Notes: a model not told the origin generated them from the letters alone. A stretch of DNA of 64,000 bases from an uncultured Aliivibrio sp. (GCF_946479765.1 NZ_CAMLHO010000003.1:119937-183936), one strand, 5' to 3'; shown: positions 19,135 through 29,045, counted from the first letter of the stretch. Numbers and translations: made by a program.

Positions 19135-20036
19135 AGTGTGTTCTCTTCTAATTGTTTTATTTTATTATACAAGGCTTGGTTAATCGGTGCTGAAATTTGG
19201 TGCTTCTCGGCTTGTTTTAAAAGATAGCCAGTAATGAAATCAATTTCACTTCGGCGTTGATAAAAAAGATCGCGGTTCATGGAGGAGTAATTTTCTGCGG
19301 TAGCATTAATCACCAAATCGACCGTGTTTATTAATTCACCTAAAGGCCATTCAATTTTTTGTTGCTGTAAAACAAGATGAACTTCATGGCAGATACCCAT
19401 GACCGTTACATGGTGCTTGGCCTGTGATAACTCACCATTTTTGCATTGCTCTATCGCGGTTAGTGGATTGATGGCACAATTAATAGCGAGCTTTTTCCAC
19501 TGTGAGATATGGATGTTTGAATTCCATTCGACAGAGGCTAATGCATGATGAAGTACATCTTGCATAAAATGACATTGTTCGCCAAGTGGATTGAATGGGC
19601 CGATCACTGTAGTACCAAGCCCAGTGTGTTCAATTGATTTTTTATTGTGTTTTAGTGCTGCATGAGTCGTGGTTGCTTGTAAAATAGGGTGGTGATCTAT
19701 GTGATTTTTTACAGTATCAATAGCTCCCATGCCATTATGCATAAAGAGTAATATAGTCTCTTTTGATAAATGGGGAAGCAAAGGGAGTAGAGCGCTTTCT
19801 ACTTGCCATGCTTTAACGGTAATAAAGAGTAAATCACAATAGGTCAGTGATTCTTTATCGTTACAAGAAAAAGTGTGCGAAGAGTTTTCTTGTGCATTTA
19901 AAGAAAGAGAAACATCAGAAGGCGCTGAGCTTCTTGTCCATAAAGAGACATTATGCCCTGCTTTTTGCAGATAACATGCCCATAAAGAACCGACAGCTCC
20001 AGGACCAAGAATGGTGATATTCACGTGGCTATCCAT
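19131..20036 (-). CDS. panE: 2-dehydropantoate 2-reductase
   Basis: NADPH-dependent ketopantoate reductase of the pantothenate/CoA pathway. It has 301 residues from the ATG at 20036, chosen so that the Rossmann motif GPGAVGSLWACYL begins near residue 10; an in-frame ATG at 20084 would add 16 hydrophobic, unlikely residues. The catalytic Lys lies in WKKLAINCAINPLTA, and the motif HNGMGAIDTV is also seen. No good ribosome site precedes either start. It is upstream of and coupled to yajL. Confidence 0.9.
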   Translation of the reverse strand: MDSHVNITILGPGAVGSLWACYLQKAGHNVSLWTRSSAPSDVSLSLNAQENSSHTFSCNDKESLTYCDLLFITVKAWQVESALLPLLPHLSKETILLFMHNGMGAIDTVKNHIDHHPILQATTTHAALKHNKKSIEHTGLGTTVIGPFNPLGEQCHFMQDVLHHALASVEWNSNIHISQWKKLAINCAINPLTAIEQCKNGELSQAKHHVTVMGICHEVHLVLQQQKIEWPLGELINTVDLVINATAENYSSMNRDLFYQRRSEIDFITGYLLKQAEKHQISAPINQALYNKIKQLEENTL

Positions 20037-20078
20037 TAAGTATAAATAATGAAAGCAGTGTAATGGGTTTGCTAGAAA

Positions 20079-20106
20079 AAACAAAGGCGCTCATGATGAG
20101 CGCCTT
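20079..20106 (-). terminator. Rho-independent terminator after ompK
   Basis: The ten-bp stem AAGGCGCTCA with TGAGCGCCTT (loop TGA) is followed on the minus strand by TTTGTTTTTT. It lies just before the panE start. Confidence 0.9.
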
Positions 20107-20131
20107 AGTAGAATAGAGATTCTAAATTAGA

Positions 20132-20887
20132 TTAGAAGTTGTATTGTAGACGGTAAATAACCAAATCTTGATAATCTTTACGAGCTAGTTTATTTACAGT
20201 GAAGCGGTAAAGAACACCCGTTGACCAGTTTTTGTGGAAGTTCCACATAGCATTTGCACTACCATTTAGGCCCCAATCACCACCTTGTTGCTCTGCATAT
20301 GCATCCATACGGCCAAACTCATATTCACCCCAAGTAGAGAAAGTAAAGTTTTGACCAATTAAATCAGTATTATAGAAGCCAACCCAACCGGCCATGCCAC
20401 CATTATTACCTCGGATCTCTGCATCAGCATTAATTTGGTGAGCACCGATAAATGGAGTGAATGCCCAACCATCACCTTTAAGACCAGTATAGCCAAGACC
20501 TAGAACACGGTTTTGCTCATGAGCGCCAAACTCATCAAAGTCAGTATTATATACTTGAGCATATAAACTTACACCAGACTCTGTAAGATTATAGTGAATT
20601 GTACCTTTTGCAGAAGCTCCACGCTTATCTTGAGCACGGTCAACACCTTCGTAATCGTAGAAACCGTAGATTTGACCCCAATCAAATGCAGCACCGCCTT
20701 CAATACCAATTACAGCTTGGTTACGTCCTGAAATATCGTTACCGTTGTTATCAGCGTCGTTACCAATACCCTGATCCCAAACTTGGTAATCAGCGTACAT
20801 GCTACCAAAACCATATAGGTATTCAGCTTGAGCAGGGATAGCAACAGTGGTAGCAAGAACAGATAGAGCTAAAAGGGATTTACGCAT
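20132..20887 (-). CDS. ompK: OmpK/Tsx-family outer membrane porin
   Basis: Outer-membrane beta-barrel of the nucleoside-specific channel (Tsx) family; in other vibrios OmpK is the receptor of vibriophage KVP40. The ATG at 20887 begins a classic signal peptide (MRKSLLALSVLATT, cleavage after AQA). The mature chain has alternating aromatic strands and ends in Phe (YRLQYNF), the usual outer-membrane sorting signature. It is monocistronic, with its own terminator. A CRP-like site and a weak promoter lie upstream, suggesting control by carbon status. Family assignment is firm; substrate is inferred. Confidence 0.88.
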   Translation of the reverse strand: MRKSLLALSVLATTVAIPAQAEYLYGFGSMYADYQVWDQGIGNDADNNGNDISGRNQAVIGIEGGAAFDWGQIYGFYDYEGVDRAQDKRGASAKGTIHYNLTESGVSLYAQVYNTDFDEFGAHEQNRVLGLGYTGLKGDGWAFTPFIGAHQINADAEIRGNNGGMAGWVGFYNTDLIGQNFTFSTWGEYEFGRMDAYAEQQGGDWGLNGSANAMWNFHKNWSTGVLYRFTVNKLARKDYQDLVIYRLQYNF

Positions 20888-21058
20888 AATGGCATCTCTA
20901 TAGTTATGTATTACTAAAAGTATTGGCGAGTCGTTTAATACCGCCTCTAAGTTGTGCATATAATATCTATAAAGTTCACTTTTTAAAATGCAATTAATGT
21001 AACGTTTATGTTGTATATTGATCTTGATCTTATTTATAAATATATCAGCATAAATTAA

Positions 21059-21072
21059 GTGATCTAAATCAC
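21059..21072 (-). promoter_or_regulatory. CRP-like operator upstream of ompK
   Basis: GTGA-N6-TCAC, a perfect core palindrome of the CRP consensus. A minus-strand TATACA at about 21017-21012 would give a start near 21004-21005, placing the CRP centre at about -61, a classical class I position. The -35 is weak, as expected for activator dependence. Inference from sequence only. Confidence 0.65.
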
Positions 21073-21114
21073 GTAATGAGTGTCATTGTAATAATAAACT
21101 GTGAACAAAAACGA

Positions 21115-21141
21115 CAAAGCCCCCGGAATATGGAGGCTTTG
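21115..21141 (-). terminator. Terminator after ampG
   Basis: Inverted repeat CAAAGCC...GGCTTTG with an irregular G/C-rich middle, followed on the minus strand by TCGTTTTTG. It ends the yajG-ppi-ampG unit. Confidence 0.75.
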
Positions 21142-21170
21142 GTAACAGAGTTGTTATGTATTAACGTGCG

Positions 21171-22514
21171 TTAAGAACCTTGTGCCTTATCAAGTAGGGC
21201 TTTGAAATGTCCTTTAAGCATAAGTAACATGATCAAACTTGGGACAACCATCACGGCAGTTAATATAAAGAACAATGGCCAACTATTTAAATAGTCAACG
21301 AGCTCTCCACTGAAAGAGGCCAGAGTGGTTCTACCTAAGTTACCTAATGATGCAAGAAGGGCGTATTGGGTAGCAGAAAACGCTTCTCCCGTTAATATAG
21401 TTAAGAAGGAAACAAACGCAACAGTAGAAAAAGCCGTTGTAAAATTATCAACCAGAATAGTCGCTAAGAATAAATGCTCGTTTGGTCCAACATTGGCAAT
21501 GAGGGCAAACATCAAATTACTTGCTGCCATGGCAATACCACCGATCATTAAGCCTTTGATAACACCAAATCGTACATTGATTAAACTGCCTAATAAGGTA
21601 AAGAAGACCGTTGCCCCCCACCCAATAAGTTTTGAGTAGTAACCAATTTGTTCATTACTAAAGCCAATTTCTTTATAGAAAGTAATCGACATTCTACCGA
21701 GGAAGGCTTCACCAATTTTAAATAAGAAGACAAACAGGAGTAAAGTACAGGCTGTTTTAACTCCATTACGATTAAAGAAATCATAAAATGGCTCAATAAC
21801 AGTAACCGTAAACCAAGCTGCTGTTTTAGAATGCACGATTTTGTTATGTCGAGTTTCTGCTTCGTGTTGAAGTTCATTACGTTTAGTTTTCGGTTCACCA
21901 ACGAGCAAAGTAAAGACCATTAGTAAAGCAACAATACCAGCCATACCATAATAAACCCCATTCCAACCAATACTGTCAGCATTAACAAATGCTAGGTATC
22001 CAGGAAGTGAGTAACCAGTCCACCAACCTATCACAGCCATTGCAGAAGCTTGTGGCATCTTACTTGATTCTGATTTAGGAAAGGTATCAATACGGAACGC
22101 ATCTATGGCTACGTCTTGTGTGGCAGATGCGGTTGCAATAGCAAGAGCGAACATAGAGGTTAAGGCTAAATTATTTGCAGGGTCTAAACCCGCAATTTGT
22201 AAGGTACAAACAAAAACAATAGCCTGACATAGAAAAATCCAGCTACGGCGCTGACCCAATTTATTCCCTAAAAATGGTAATTTGACACGGTCAACAAGTG
22301 GAGCCCACATGAAGTTGATAGCGTAAACAGCAAAAACAGAGCCAAAGTAACCTATTGCAGCACGAGTTAACCCTGCATCTTTAAGCCAACCAGACATGTT
22401 TGAACCAATTAGTACCCATGGGAAACCACTAGAGCAACCAAGCATGAAAACCCAAAGTAGACGTTTGTCCATGTAGCTTTTAATGGCTGATTTCCATTGC
22501 ATGGATTGAGACAT
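21171..22514 (-). CDS. ampG: Muropeptide permease AmpG
   Basis: Major-facilitator inner-membrane permease that imports anhydro-muropeptides for peptidoglycan recycling. It has 447 residues with about 12 to 14 hydrophobic segments. The N-terminal GCSSGFPWVLIGSNMSGWL and WAPLVDRV, together with AIATASATQDVAIDAFRID, are typical of AmpG. An AAGGAGCG ribosome site supports the start. It is the last gene of the yajG-ppi-ampG cluster, as E. coli pairs yajG with ampG. A perfect terminator hairpin lies only about 40 bases upstream of its ATG, so its expression may be attenuated. Confidence 0.92.
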   Translation of the reverse strand: MSQSMQWKSAIKSYMDKRLLWVFMLGCSSGFPWVLIGSNMSGWLKDAGLTRAAIGYFGSVFAVYAINFMWAPLVDRVKLPFLGNKLGQRRSWIFLCQAIVFVCTLQIAGLDPANNLALTSMFALAIATASATQDVAIDAFRIDTFPKSESSKMPQASAMAVIGWWTGYSLPGYLAFVNADSIGWNGVYYGMAGIVALLMVFTLLVGEPKTKRNELQHEAETRHNKIVHSKTAAWFTVTVIEPFYDFFNRNGVKTACTLLLFVFLFKIGEAFLGRMSITFYKEIGFSNEQIGYYSKLIGWGATVFFTLLGSLINVRFGVIKGLMIGGIAMAASNLMFALIANVGPNEHLFLATILVDNFTTAFSTVAFVSFLTILTGEAFSATQYALLASLGNLGRTTLASFSGELVDYLNSWPLFFILTAVMVVPSLIMLLMLKGHFKALLDKAQGS

Positions 22515-22548
22515 GAAACGCTCCTTGTTGTTATTGTATGGATATTAG

Positions 22549-22578
22549 AAAAAACAAAGCAGCTCGAAAGCTGCTTTG
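22549..22578 (-). terminator. Terminator between cyclophilin gene and ampG
   Basis: Perfect 10-bp stem CAAAGCAGCT/AGCTGCTTTG with a CGAA tetraloop, followed on the minus strand by TTTTTT. It lies between two genes of the same orientation. Confidence 0.9.
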
Positions 22579-22608
22579 ATAATGAAACAGAATCAATAGT
22601 AAACTAAA

Positions 22609-23166
22609 TTATTTAATCAATGTTGCTTTAGTTATGATAATTGGTTCAACTGGGATATCACGCATTCCATTAGGTAATGCTTTTGTTGGTTTTGTTGCCA
22701 TCTTTTGAATAACATCAAAACCTTGGGTTACTTTACCAAATACGGCATAGCCTGGTGGACGTTGATTTGCATTTAAGAAACCATTGTCACTAAGGTTGAT
22801 ATAGAATTGACGTGTTGCTGAATCAGGATTATTGGTACGAGCCATTGCAACCGTGGCTGTATCATTACCTAAACCGTTATAGCCTTCATTTTTAATCGGG
22901 CCATAACTTGATTTTTTCAGCATGTCTTTATCAAAGCCACCGCCTTGAGCCATAAAACCAGGAATAACACGGTGAAATTGAGTACCTACATAGCTACCAT
23001 CTTCAACATAACGAATAAAGTTAGCGACTGAAATCGGTGCTTTTTCTGAGTTTAATTCAATGGTGAAATTGCCTTCTGTCGTTTCAAATTTTACTGATTC
23101 AGCGGAGGCTACTTGAGTAAAACCCAGAGCGGCAATTAATAGCGCTGTTTTAGATGTCCATTTCAT
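22609..23166 (-). CDS. ppiA: Periplasmic cyclophilin-type peptidyl-prolyl cis-trans isomerase
   Basis: Cyclophilin that speeds proline isomerisation during periplasmic folding. It has 185 residues with a signal peptide (about 1-22, ending SAE after hydrophobic LLIAALGFTQVA). Catalytic-site segments are FHRVIPGFMAQGG, GFD and MARTNNPDSATRQFYINL. Export makes it the PpiA rather than the cytoplasmic PpiB type, though the symbol is by function. It starts two bases after the yajG stop region and is followed by a strong terminator before ampG. Confidence 0.88.
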   Translation of the reverse strand: MKWTSKTALLIAALGFTQVASAESVKFETTEGNFTIELNSEKAPISVANFIRYVEDGSYVGTQFHRVIPGFMAQGGGFDKDMLKKSSYGPIKNEGYNGLGNDTATVAMARTNNPDSATRQFYINLSDNGFLNANQRPPGYAVFGKVTQGFDVIQKMATKPTKALPNGMRDIPVEPIIITKATLIK

Positions 23167-23168
23167 AA

Positions 23169-23738
23169 TTAGAAGTTACCTTTAATGTAAGTTTGTAGCT
23201 CTTCATCAACCGCAATTTTGTCTAACACTGCATTTAGAAGATCATTTAAAACTTGTTCGATATCTTGGTTGTCAGCACTCATTGAGCCTGTTTTTTTAGA
23301 TACGCCATTGTACGTTTTTACAAACTTACCTTGTGGTGTCTCTGCCGTAATTTGAAGTTTCACCTGGGTTGTTATTTCATTACTCATTAATGAATGTTGA
23401 GCACTCACTAATGCTTCAATAATGTCTAAACGTAGCGTGTTATCGCTATCAACCGTGATGATAAAACCTTGTGTTGTTAGCTGTGTTGCTAATGCGTCTT
23501 CAAGCGTTACACGTAAATTTTGTTTCGCGTGAATCGGTTGAACATTTTGGCGTCCGTTATCAATAACAGCAACATATTGAGCGGTACGTAAATCACTGCT
23601 ATCCAAGGTTAGTTTTACACCATCAACAATTTGGTGTGCGCTTGAAGATGCGACAGGTTGGATATCCAACTGAGGATCAGAAGGAGCACTACATGCAGCT
23701 AAAAATAGAGCAGAAAGGGCAATAATGGCCTTTTTCAT
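23169..23738 (-). CDS. yajG: YajG family lipoprotein
   Basis: Predicted lipoprotein of unknown role. The signal peptide ends in the lipobox LAAC (Cys16), followed by Ser, consistent with outer-membrane sorting. It has 189 residues, mostly alternating strand/helix. An AAGGAT ribosome site supports the start. E. coli also has yajG next to ampG, so a role in peptidoglycan turnover or AmpG function is a reasonable guess but not shown. It lies 13 bases behind rlmG and two before the cyclophilin gene. Confidence 0.88.
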   Translation of the reverse strand: MKKAIIALSALFLAACSAPSDPQLDIQPVASSSAHQIVDGVKLTLDSSDLRTAQYVAVIDNGRQNVQPIHAKQNLRVTLEDALATQLTTQGFIITVDSDNTLRLDIIEALVSAQHSLMSNEITTQVKLQITAETPQGKFVKTYNGVSKKTGSMSADNQDIEQVLNDLLNAVLDKIAVDEELQTYIKGNF

Positions 23739-23751
23739 TGGGATATCCTTT

Positions 23752-24897
23752 TTATTTTGATTTTTCAGCTTTAACGGCTTCTAAAATAACGAATTTTGAA
23801 TTGCTCGCGATGGTGGTGACGTTTTCTTCACCGAACAAGCGACATAATTTATCATCATAATCAAGATGACGGTTTCCAATAACTAATAACTTCCCTTCTT
23901 GACATAAGATGTGCTTAGCATCACAGAACATTTGCCACGCGATATGGTCGGTAATGGCTTGCCCTTGGTGGAAAGGGGGATTACATAGCACTAAATAGCT
24001 ACTGTGCTTTTTAAAGCCATCTAAACAGTTGTTGGCAATAAATTGGAATTGACGCTCTTTACCTAAATTAACTTCTAAATTACGACGCGCTGATTCAATC
24101 GCCATAAAGCTCTCATCAACACAGGTAATACGAGCTTCTGGGTTTAGTTGGGCAGCTTTAACACTTAACACGCCATTGCCACAGCCTAAATCAATGATGT
24201 GGCGCAGTTCTGGGTCGACAGGAATATGTTCAAGTAAAAAACGAGCACCTTGATCCAAACGCTCACCAGAATAGACGTTAGGGTAGTTTAGTAGGTCAAT
24301 ATCTTCATTGTCGACACTCCAACATACTGCTTCTGCAATGGTTGCAGGATTAGTAGCATTGGCATTTGAAAAAACTAAACGGTGTTTTTTCCAAGCCAAA
24401 GAGGTTTTTGTTTCGCCTAGAAAGTCTTCAAACAATTCAAGAGTCGAATTGTGGATTTCTTTGGCTTTATTAACTGCAATGATTGGACATTCAACCGTCA
24501 TTGATTGACGAAGTTGCTGAAGTTGCCATGTTAACATGCGATTGTTTTTTGGAATTTGCATGATAACCAGATCGAAACCTTGGGGCATCTCTTCTGTTGA
24601 AGTGATTAGCTGCACACGATTACATTGGTTACGTTGTAGATTTTTTAAGGTACCACGTTGAGCGACAAAGGAATCCGTCATCATTGTAACGTTATGCTTC
24701 TCAGAGAACCAACAAGATAAAGCACCAAAATTATCATTTAAGATAAGGATGTTTTTGCCATCTTCTAAGTTTAACTCTTCTATATGGTTAATGATGTACT
24801 CATCACCAGCATCCCAAGCTTGTAATAATTCTTGAGCACGTTTTGGGTAACGTTGTAAATTTAGGCTTCGGTCGAACAGACACAATTCGGTTTTCAT
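23752..24897 (-). CDS. rlmG: 23S rRNA (guanine-1835-N2)-methyltransferase RlmG
   Basis: SAM-dependent methyltransferase that makes m2G1835 in 23S rRNA. It has 381 residues with a duplicated fold: an inactive N-terminal half with ILILNDNFGALSC, and an active C-terminal half with DLGCGNGVLSV (SAM loop) and LCNPPFHQG (NPPF catalytic motif). The N-terminal AWDAGDEYIINHI and STLELFEDFLGET segments fit RlmG better than its paralogue RsmC. It is divergent from bolA and first of the minus-strand run rlmG-yajG-ppi-ampG. Confidence 0.93.
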   Translation of the reverse strand: MKTELCLFDRSLNLQRYPKRAQELLQAWDAGDEYIINHIEELNLEDGKNILILNDNFGALSCWFSEKHNVTMMTDSFVAQRGTLKNLQRNQCNRVQLITSTEEMPQGFDLVIMQIPKNNRMLTWQLQQLRQSMTVECPIIAVNKAKEIHNSTLELFEDFLGETKTSLAWKKHRLVFSNANATNPATIAEAVCWSVDNEDIDLLNYPNVYSGERLDQGARFLLEHIPVDPELRHIIDLGCGNGVLSVKAAQLNPEARITCVDESFMAIESARRNLEVNLGKERQFQFIANNCLDGFKKHSSYLVLCNPPFHQGQAITDHIAWQMFCDAKHILCQEGKLLVIGNRHLDYDDKLCRLFGEENVTTIASNSKFVILEAVKAEKSK

Positions 24898-24989
24898 AAT
24901 TTAGATCTTCAGTTGGGTACGCTTCTGGCTATTGTCGCAAATGGTGTATAAAGTGGAAACAGAAGAATTCAAATAAAGAAAGGAATTAT

Positions 24990-25304
24990 ATGATTCAGCA
25001 TCAAATTGAGCATAAATTACACACAGAACTGTCATCGTCGTACTTCAAAGTGCTAAATGAGAGCTATATGCATAATGTACCCGAAGGCTCTGAGAGTCAC
25101 TTCAAAGTGATTGTAGTGAGTGATGAATTTGAAGGTAAACGTTTATTGGCTCGTCATCGAATGATAAATGCGATTCTCGCGGACGAATTAGCAAATCATA
25201 TTCATGCGCTTGCTATCCACACTTATACTGAAACTGAGTGGGAAGCATTAGATACCGAAAAAGTACCATCATCGCCTAACTGCATGGGTGGTTCAAAAAG
25301 TTAA
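24990..25304 (+). CDS. bolA: BolA family protein
   Basis: Small regulator of the BolA family, which partners monothiol glutaredoxins in iron-sulfur handling and in E. coli affects morphology genes. It has 104 residues with the class II KH-like fold. The family stretch is [23 protein letters not shown] in part (about 35-57), with the conserved Cys-poor region and [13 protein letters not shown] near 80. The start has an AAAGGAA ribosome site. It is alone between rlmG (divergent) and nqrA, followed by a weak terminator. Confidence 0.93.
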   Translation: MIQHQIEHKLHTELSSSYFKVLNESYMHNVPEGSESHFKVIVVSDEFEGKRLLARHRMINAILADELANHIHALAIHTYTETEWEALDTEKVPSSPNCMGGSKS

Positions 25305-25390
25305 CAATGAAACGAGAATGTTTAGTTTTTAACATAAAATAAATAAATATCATCTTCAATTGTTAAAATATGAGCAACTATTGATATCAG

Positions 25391-25412
25391 TACTACTAAG
25401 GTGGTATTTTTT
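25391..25412 (+). terminator. Probable terminator after bolA
   Basis: Seven-bp stem TACTACT with GGTGGTA (two wobbles, 2-base loop) followed by six T, about 85 bases beyond bolA. Confidence 0.55.
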
Positions 25413-25699
25413 GATTTTGAACAATAATTGTGCGCTGGATCTAAAATGCTTAAACCATTTCAATGATTTCTAACAATGAAGAGCAAAAAATTGCGGGAAT
25501 CTGGCTATTGAACGTGGCATCTACACCATAAAAAATGCTAGAATCCTTCGCCTTAAAATAGCTTTTTTCGTCTTTATGTAAAAAGCATATTGCTAAATTG
25601 TTGCGGTGTTGGTGGTTTTGATTGTTAACGCTGAACATGATTAGTAATGTCGTGTCTTATATAGAATCCTTTTTCCCAATTAAATTAGTGCAAGTGCGT
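25413..25699. other. nqr operon leader/promoter region without a gene
   Basis: The full gap from bolA to nqrA is 395 bases. After the bolA terminator I see only AT-rich DNA with several possible -10 boxes (TAGAAT at about 25549 and again near 25665) and no strong -35, riboswitch or convincing ORF. No good Shine-Dalgarno sequence precedes the nqrA ATG. Confidence 0.5.
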
Positions 25700-27040
25700 A
25701 TGATTACAATAAAAAAGGGTTTGGATCTTCCTATAGCAGGAGTTCCAACTCAGGTGATTAATGATGGTAATTCCATCACTAAAGTCGCCTTGCTTGGCGA
25801 AGAGTATGTTGGTATGCGTCCTACGATGCATGTCCGCGTAGAAGATGTAGTAAAGAAAGGTCAGATTCTTTTTGCTGATAAAAAGAATCCTGGTGTTATT
25901 TTTACATCTCCAGTAAGTGGTAAAGTTGTTGAAATTAACCGTGGTGCTAAACGTGTACTTCAATCTGTAGTCATTACAGTTGAAGGCGAAGAGCAGGTTA
26001 CTTTTAATAGCTATGTAGCAAATCAGTTGGCTTCTCTTGATCGTGATGCGATTAAGCAACAGCTTATTGATTCTGGTGCATGGACTGCATTACGTACTCG
26101 TCCGTTCAGCAAGGTTCCAGCGATCGATTCTGAAACAAAGGCTATCTTTGTAACTGCTATGGATACTAATCCTCTAGCAGCTGATGCAGAAGTGATCATT
26201 AACCAACAAGAAGACGCTTTTGTTGCAGGCTTAGACCTATTATCTGTGTTAACAGGTGAGAAGGTTTACGTATGTAAGAAAGGAGGTAGTTTACCTCGCT
26301 CTTCTCAAAAAAATGTTGAAGAACATGTATTTGATGGCCCGCATCCAGCTGGTCTAGCAGGTACACACATGCATTATTTGTATCCTGTGGATTTAAATAA
26401 TGTGGCGTGGAGTATCGGCTACCAAGACGTTATTGCTTTTGGTCAATTATTCTTAACGGGTGAAATCTACTCTGACAGAATCGTATCTTTAGCTGGACCA
26501 GCCGTAAATAATCCTCGTTTAGTTCGTACTATGATTGGTGCTAGCTTACTTGAATTAACGGACAGTGAAGTCATGCCTGGTGAAGTACGAATCATTTCTG
26601 GTTCTGTATTAAACGGTACTCAAGCGTCAGGCCCTCATGCCTACCTTGGTCGTTACCATCAGCAAGTATGTGTTCTTCGTGAAGGTCGTGAGAAAGAGTT
26701 TTTAGGCTGGGCTGTCCCTGGTAAAAACAAATTCTCAGTTACTCGTTCTTTCCTGAGTCACCTATTTTCAGGTCAAGTGTTTAACATGACGACAACTACT
26801 AATGGTAGTGATCGTGCAATGGTTCCAATTGGTAGTTACGAGCGTGTAATGCCATTAGACATGGAACCAACTATGTTATTACGTGATCTTTGTGCAGGTG
26901 ATGTTGACAGTGCTGTTCGTTTAGGTGCATTAGAATTAGATGAAGATGATCTAGGTCTATGTACTTATGTGTGCCCTGGTAAATATGAGTATGGTCCAAT
27001 GCTTCGTGAGATCTTGGATACCATCGAGAAGGAAGGGTAA
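25700..27040 (+). CDS. nqrA: Na+-translocating NADH:quinone reductase subunit A
   Basis: Peripheral subunit of the sodium-pumping NADH:ubiquinone oxidoreductase in the inner membrane, involved in quinone binding. The ATG at 25700 gives [14 protein letters not shown], the conserved Vibrio N-terminus, and 446 residues; earlier in-frame starts add unrelated sequence. Conserved stretches include [15 protein letters not shown] and [13 protein letters not shown]. First gene of nqrABCDEF, with nqrB starting three bases after its stop. Confidence 0.97.
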   Translation: MITIKKGLDLPIAGVPTQVINDGNSITKVALLGEEYVGMRPTMHVRVEDVVKKGQILFADKKNPGVIFTSPVSGKVVEINRGAKRVLQSVVITVEGEEQVTFNSYVANQLASLDRDAIKQQLIDSGAWTALRTRPFSKVPAIDSETKAIFVTAMDTNPLAADAEVIINQQEDAFVAGLDLLSVLTGEKVYVCKKGGSLPRSSQKNVEEHVFDGPHPAGLAGTHMHYLYPVDLNNVAWSIGYQDVIAFGQLFLTGEIYSDRIVSLAGPAVNNPRLVRTMIGASLLELTDSEVMPGEVRIISGSVLNGTQASGPHAYLGRYHQQVCVLREGREKEFLGWAVPGKNKFSVTRSFLSHLFSGQVFNMTTTTNGSDRAMVPIGSYERVMPLDMEPTMLLRDLCAGDVDSAVRLGALELDEDDLGLCTYVCPGKYEYGPMLREILDTIEKEG

Positions 27041-27043
27041 TTG

Positions 27044-28288
27044 ATGAGCCTTTTAAATTTATTTGAAAAAGTTGAACATCATTTTGAACCTGGCGGTAAA
27101 TATGAGAAGTGGTTTGCTTTATATGAAGCAACAGCAACACTTTTCTATACTCCTGGTACAGTAACTAAAGGTAGTTCACATGTTCGTGATAGCGTTGATT
27201 TAAAACGTATCATGATCATGGTTTGGTTTGCTGTATTCCCAGCAATGTTCTGGGGTATGTACAACGCTGGTAACCAAGCTATTGTTGCTCTTGAGCACAT
27301 GTATTCTGGTGCGGAACTAGCAGCTGTAATTTCTGGTAACTGGCATTACTGGTTAACTGAAATGCTTGGTGGCACCGTGAGTGCGGATGCTGGTTGGGGC
27401 AGTAGCATGCTACTGGGTGCAACATACTTTTTACCTATCTACGCAACAGTGTTTCTTGTTGGTGGTTTCTGGGAAGTGTTGTTCTGTATGGTGCGTAAGC
27501 ATGAAGTAAATGAAGGTTTCTTTGTTACTTCTATTCTTTTCGCATTGATCGTTCCACCAACTCTTCCACTATGGCAAGCAGCGTTAGGTATTACTTTCGG
27601 TGTTGTTGTAGCAAAAGAAATCTTTGGTGGTACTGGTCGTAACTTCCTAAACCCAGCGCTTGCGGGTCGTGCATTCTTATTCTTTGCATACCCAGCTCAA
27701 ATTTCAGGTGATGCAGTTTGGACTGCTGCTGATGGCTTCTCTGGTGCTACAGCACTTAGCCAATGGGCACAAGGCGGTCAAGGTGGCTTAGTTAATACTG
27801 TCACTGGAAACACTATCTCTTGGATGGACGCATTCATTGGTAAAATCCCAGGTTCAATCGGTGAGGTTTCAACACTTGCTCTGATCCTTGGTGGCCTAAT
27901 GATCGTTTATATGCGTATTGCATCTTGGCGCATTATTGCGGGTGTTATGATTGGTATGGTTGCAGTGTCTACACTGTTTAATCTTATCGGTTCTGATACA
28001 AACGCAATGTTTAGCATGCCTTGGCATTGGCACCTAGTTTTAGGTGGTTTTGCATTCGGTATGATCTTTATGGCAACAGACCCAGTATCGGCTTCATTTA
28101 CCAGTAAAGGTAAGTGGTGGTACGGTATTCTAATTGGTGCAATGGCTGTAATGATCCGTGTAGTTAATCCTGCATACCCAGAAGGTATGATGTTAGCTAT
28201 TCTGTTTGCAAACTTATTTGCTCCACTGTTTGATAACCTTGTCGTTGAAGGTAACGTGAAACGGAGACTAAAACGCTATGGCAAGTAA
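27044..28288 (+). CDS. nqrB: Na+-translocating NADH:quinone reductase subunit B
   Basis: Membrane subunit with covalently bound FMN and a non-covalent riboflavin; part of the Na+ and electron path. It has 414 residues and about ten membrane helices. The FMN attachment threonine is in [10 protein letters not shown] (near residue 235), the S-G-A-T signal recognised by ApbE. The ATG at 27044 matches family length. Its end overlaps nqrC by 11 bases. Confidence 0.97.
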   Translation: MSLLNLFEKVEHHFEPGGKYEKWFALYEATATLFYTPGTVTKGSSHVRDSVDLKRIMIMVWFAVFPAMFWGMYNAGNQAIVALEHMYSGAELAAVISGNWHYWLTEMLGGTVSADAGWGSSMLLGATYFLPIYATVFLVGGFWEVLFCMVRKHEVNEGFFVTSILFALIVPPTLPLWQAALGITFGVVVAKEIFGGTGRNFLNPALAGRAFLFFAYPAQISGDAVWTAADGFSGATALSQWAQGGQGGLVNTVTGNTISWMDAFIGKIPGSIGEVSTLALILGGLMIVYMRIASWRIIAGVMIGMVAVSTLFNLIGSDTNAMFSMPWHWHLVLGGFAFGMIFMATDPVSASFTSKGKWWYGILIGAMAVMIRVVNPAYPEGMMLAILFANLFAPLFDNLVVEGNVKRRLKRYGK

Positions 28289-29045
28289 TAACGATAGCAT
28301 TAAAAAAACACTCGGTGTTGTTATTGGTTTGAGCTTAGTGTGTTCAATCATCGTATCAACTGCTGCGGTTGTTCTTAAGCCGAAGCAACTAGCAAATGCC
28401 GTTCTAGATAAGCAAAGTAAAATTGTTGAAGTCGCTGGTGTGACTGGTTCTGGTACTATTCCTGAGCTATTTGCCGCGAACATCGAACCTCGTCTTGTTG
28501 ACTTTAAAACAGGTGAGTTCGTTGATGGTGATGCTGCAACTTACGATCAACGTAAAGCAGCAAAAGATCCAGAACAATCGATTAAGCTAACTGCTGAACA
28601 AGATAAAGCTAAGATCATTCGTCGTGCTAACTTAGGTGTTGTTTACCTAGTTAAGAGCGGTGGTACAGTATCTAAAGTTATCATCCCGGTTCACGGTACT
28701 GGCTTATGGTCAATGATGTATGCATTTGTTGCGGTTGAGACTGACGGTAACACAATTGCAGGCCTTACTTACTACGATCAAACGGAAACTCCTGGACTTG
28801 GTGGTGAAGTAGAAAACCCAGCGTGGCGTGCACAATTTGTAGGTAAGAAACTGTTTGATGCAGATCATAACCCTGCAATTAAGATTGTTAAAGGCGGTGC
28901 TCCAGCTGGTTCTGAGTACGGTGTTGATGGTCTTTCTGGTGCAACACTAACAGCTAACGGTGTTCAACACACGTTTGACTTCTGGTTGGGTAATGATGGC
29001 TTTGGTCCATTCCTTGCTAAAGTTCGTGATGGAGGTCTGAACTAA
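28278..29045 (+). CDS. nqrC: Na+-translocating NADH:quinone reductase subunit C
   Basis: Subunit with one N-terminal membrane helix (about 10-33) and a periplasmic domain carrying a second covalent FMN. The attachment site [12 protein letters not shown] is near residue 225. It has 255 residues, the family norm. Its start lies inside the 3' end of nqrB and its stop overlaps the nqrD ATG by one base, so the three are tightly coupled. Confidence 0.97.
   Translation: MASNNDSIKKTLGVVIGLSLVCSIIVSTAAVVLKPKQLANAVLDKQSKIVEVAGVTGSGTIPELFAANIEPRLVDFKTGEFVDGDAATYDQRKAAKDPEQSIKLTAEQDKAKIIRRANLGVVYLVKSGGTVSKVIIPVHGTGLWSMMYAFVAVETDGNTIAGLTYYDQTETPGLGGEVENPAWRAQFVGKKLFDADHNPAIKIVKGGAPAGSEYGVDGLSGATLTANGVQHTFDFWLGNDGFGPFLAKVRDGGLN

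Noticed and set aside
18803..19183. 126-codon ORF antisense to yajL
   Set aside because: Shadow of yajL; Ser-rich and without a ribosome site.
23752..24897. Annotation of the methyltransferase as RsmC
   Set aside because: RsmC shares the duplicated fold and NPPF motif, but the N-terminal ILNDNFGALSC and STLELFEDFLG segments match RlmG.
25450..25638. 62-codon minus-strand ORF in the nqr leader
   Set aside because: No ribosome site, no recognisable domain, low-complexity composition and location in a promoter region; probably chance.
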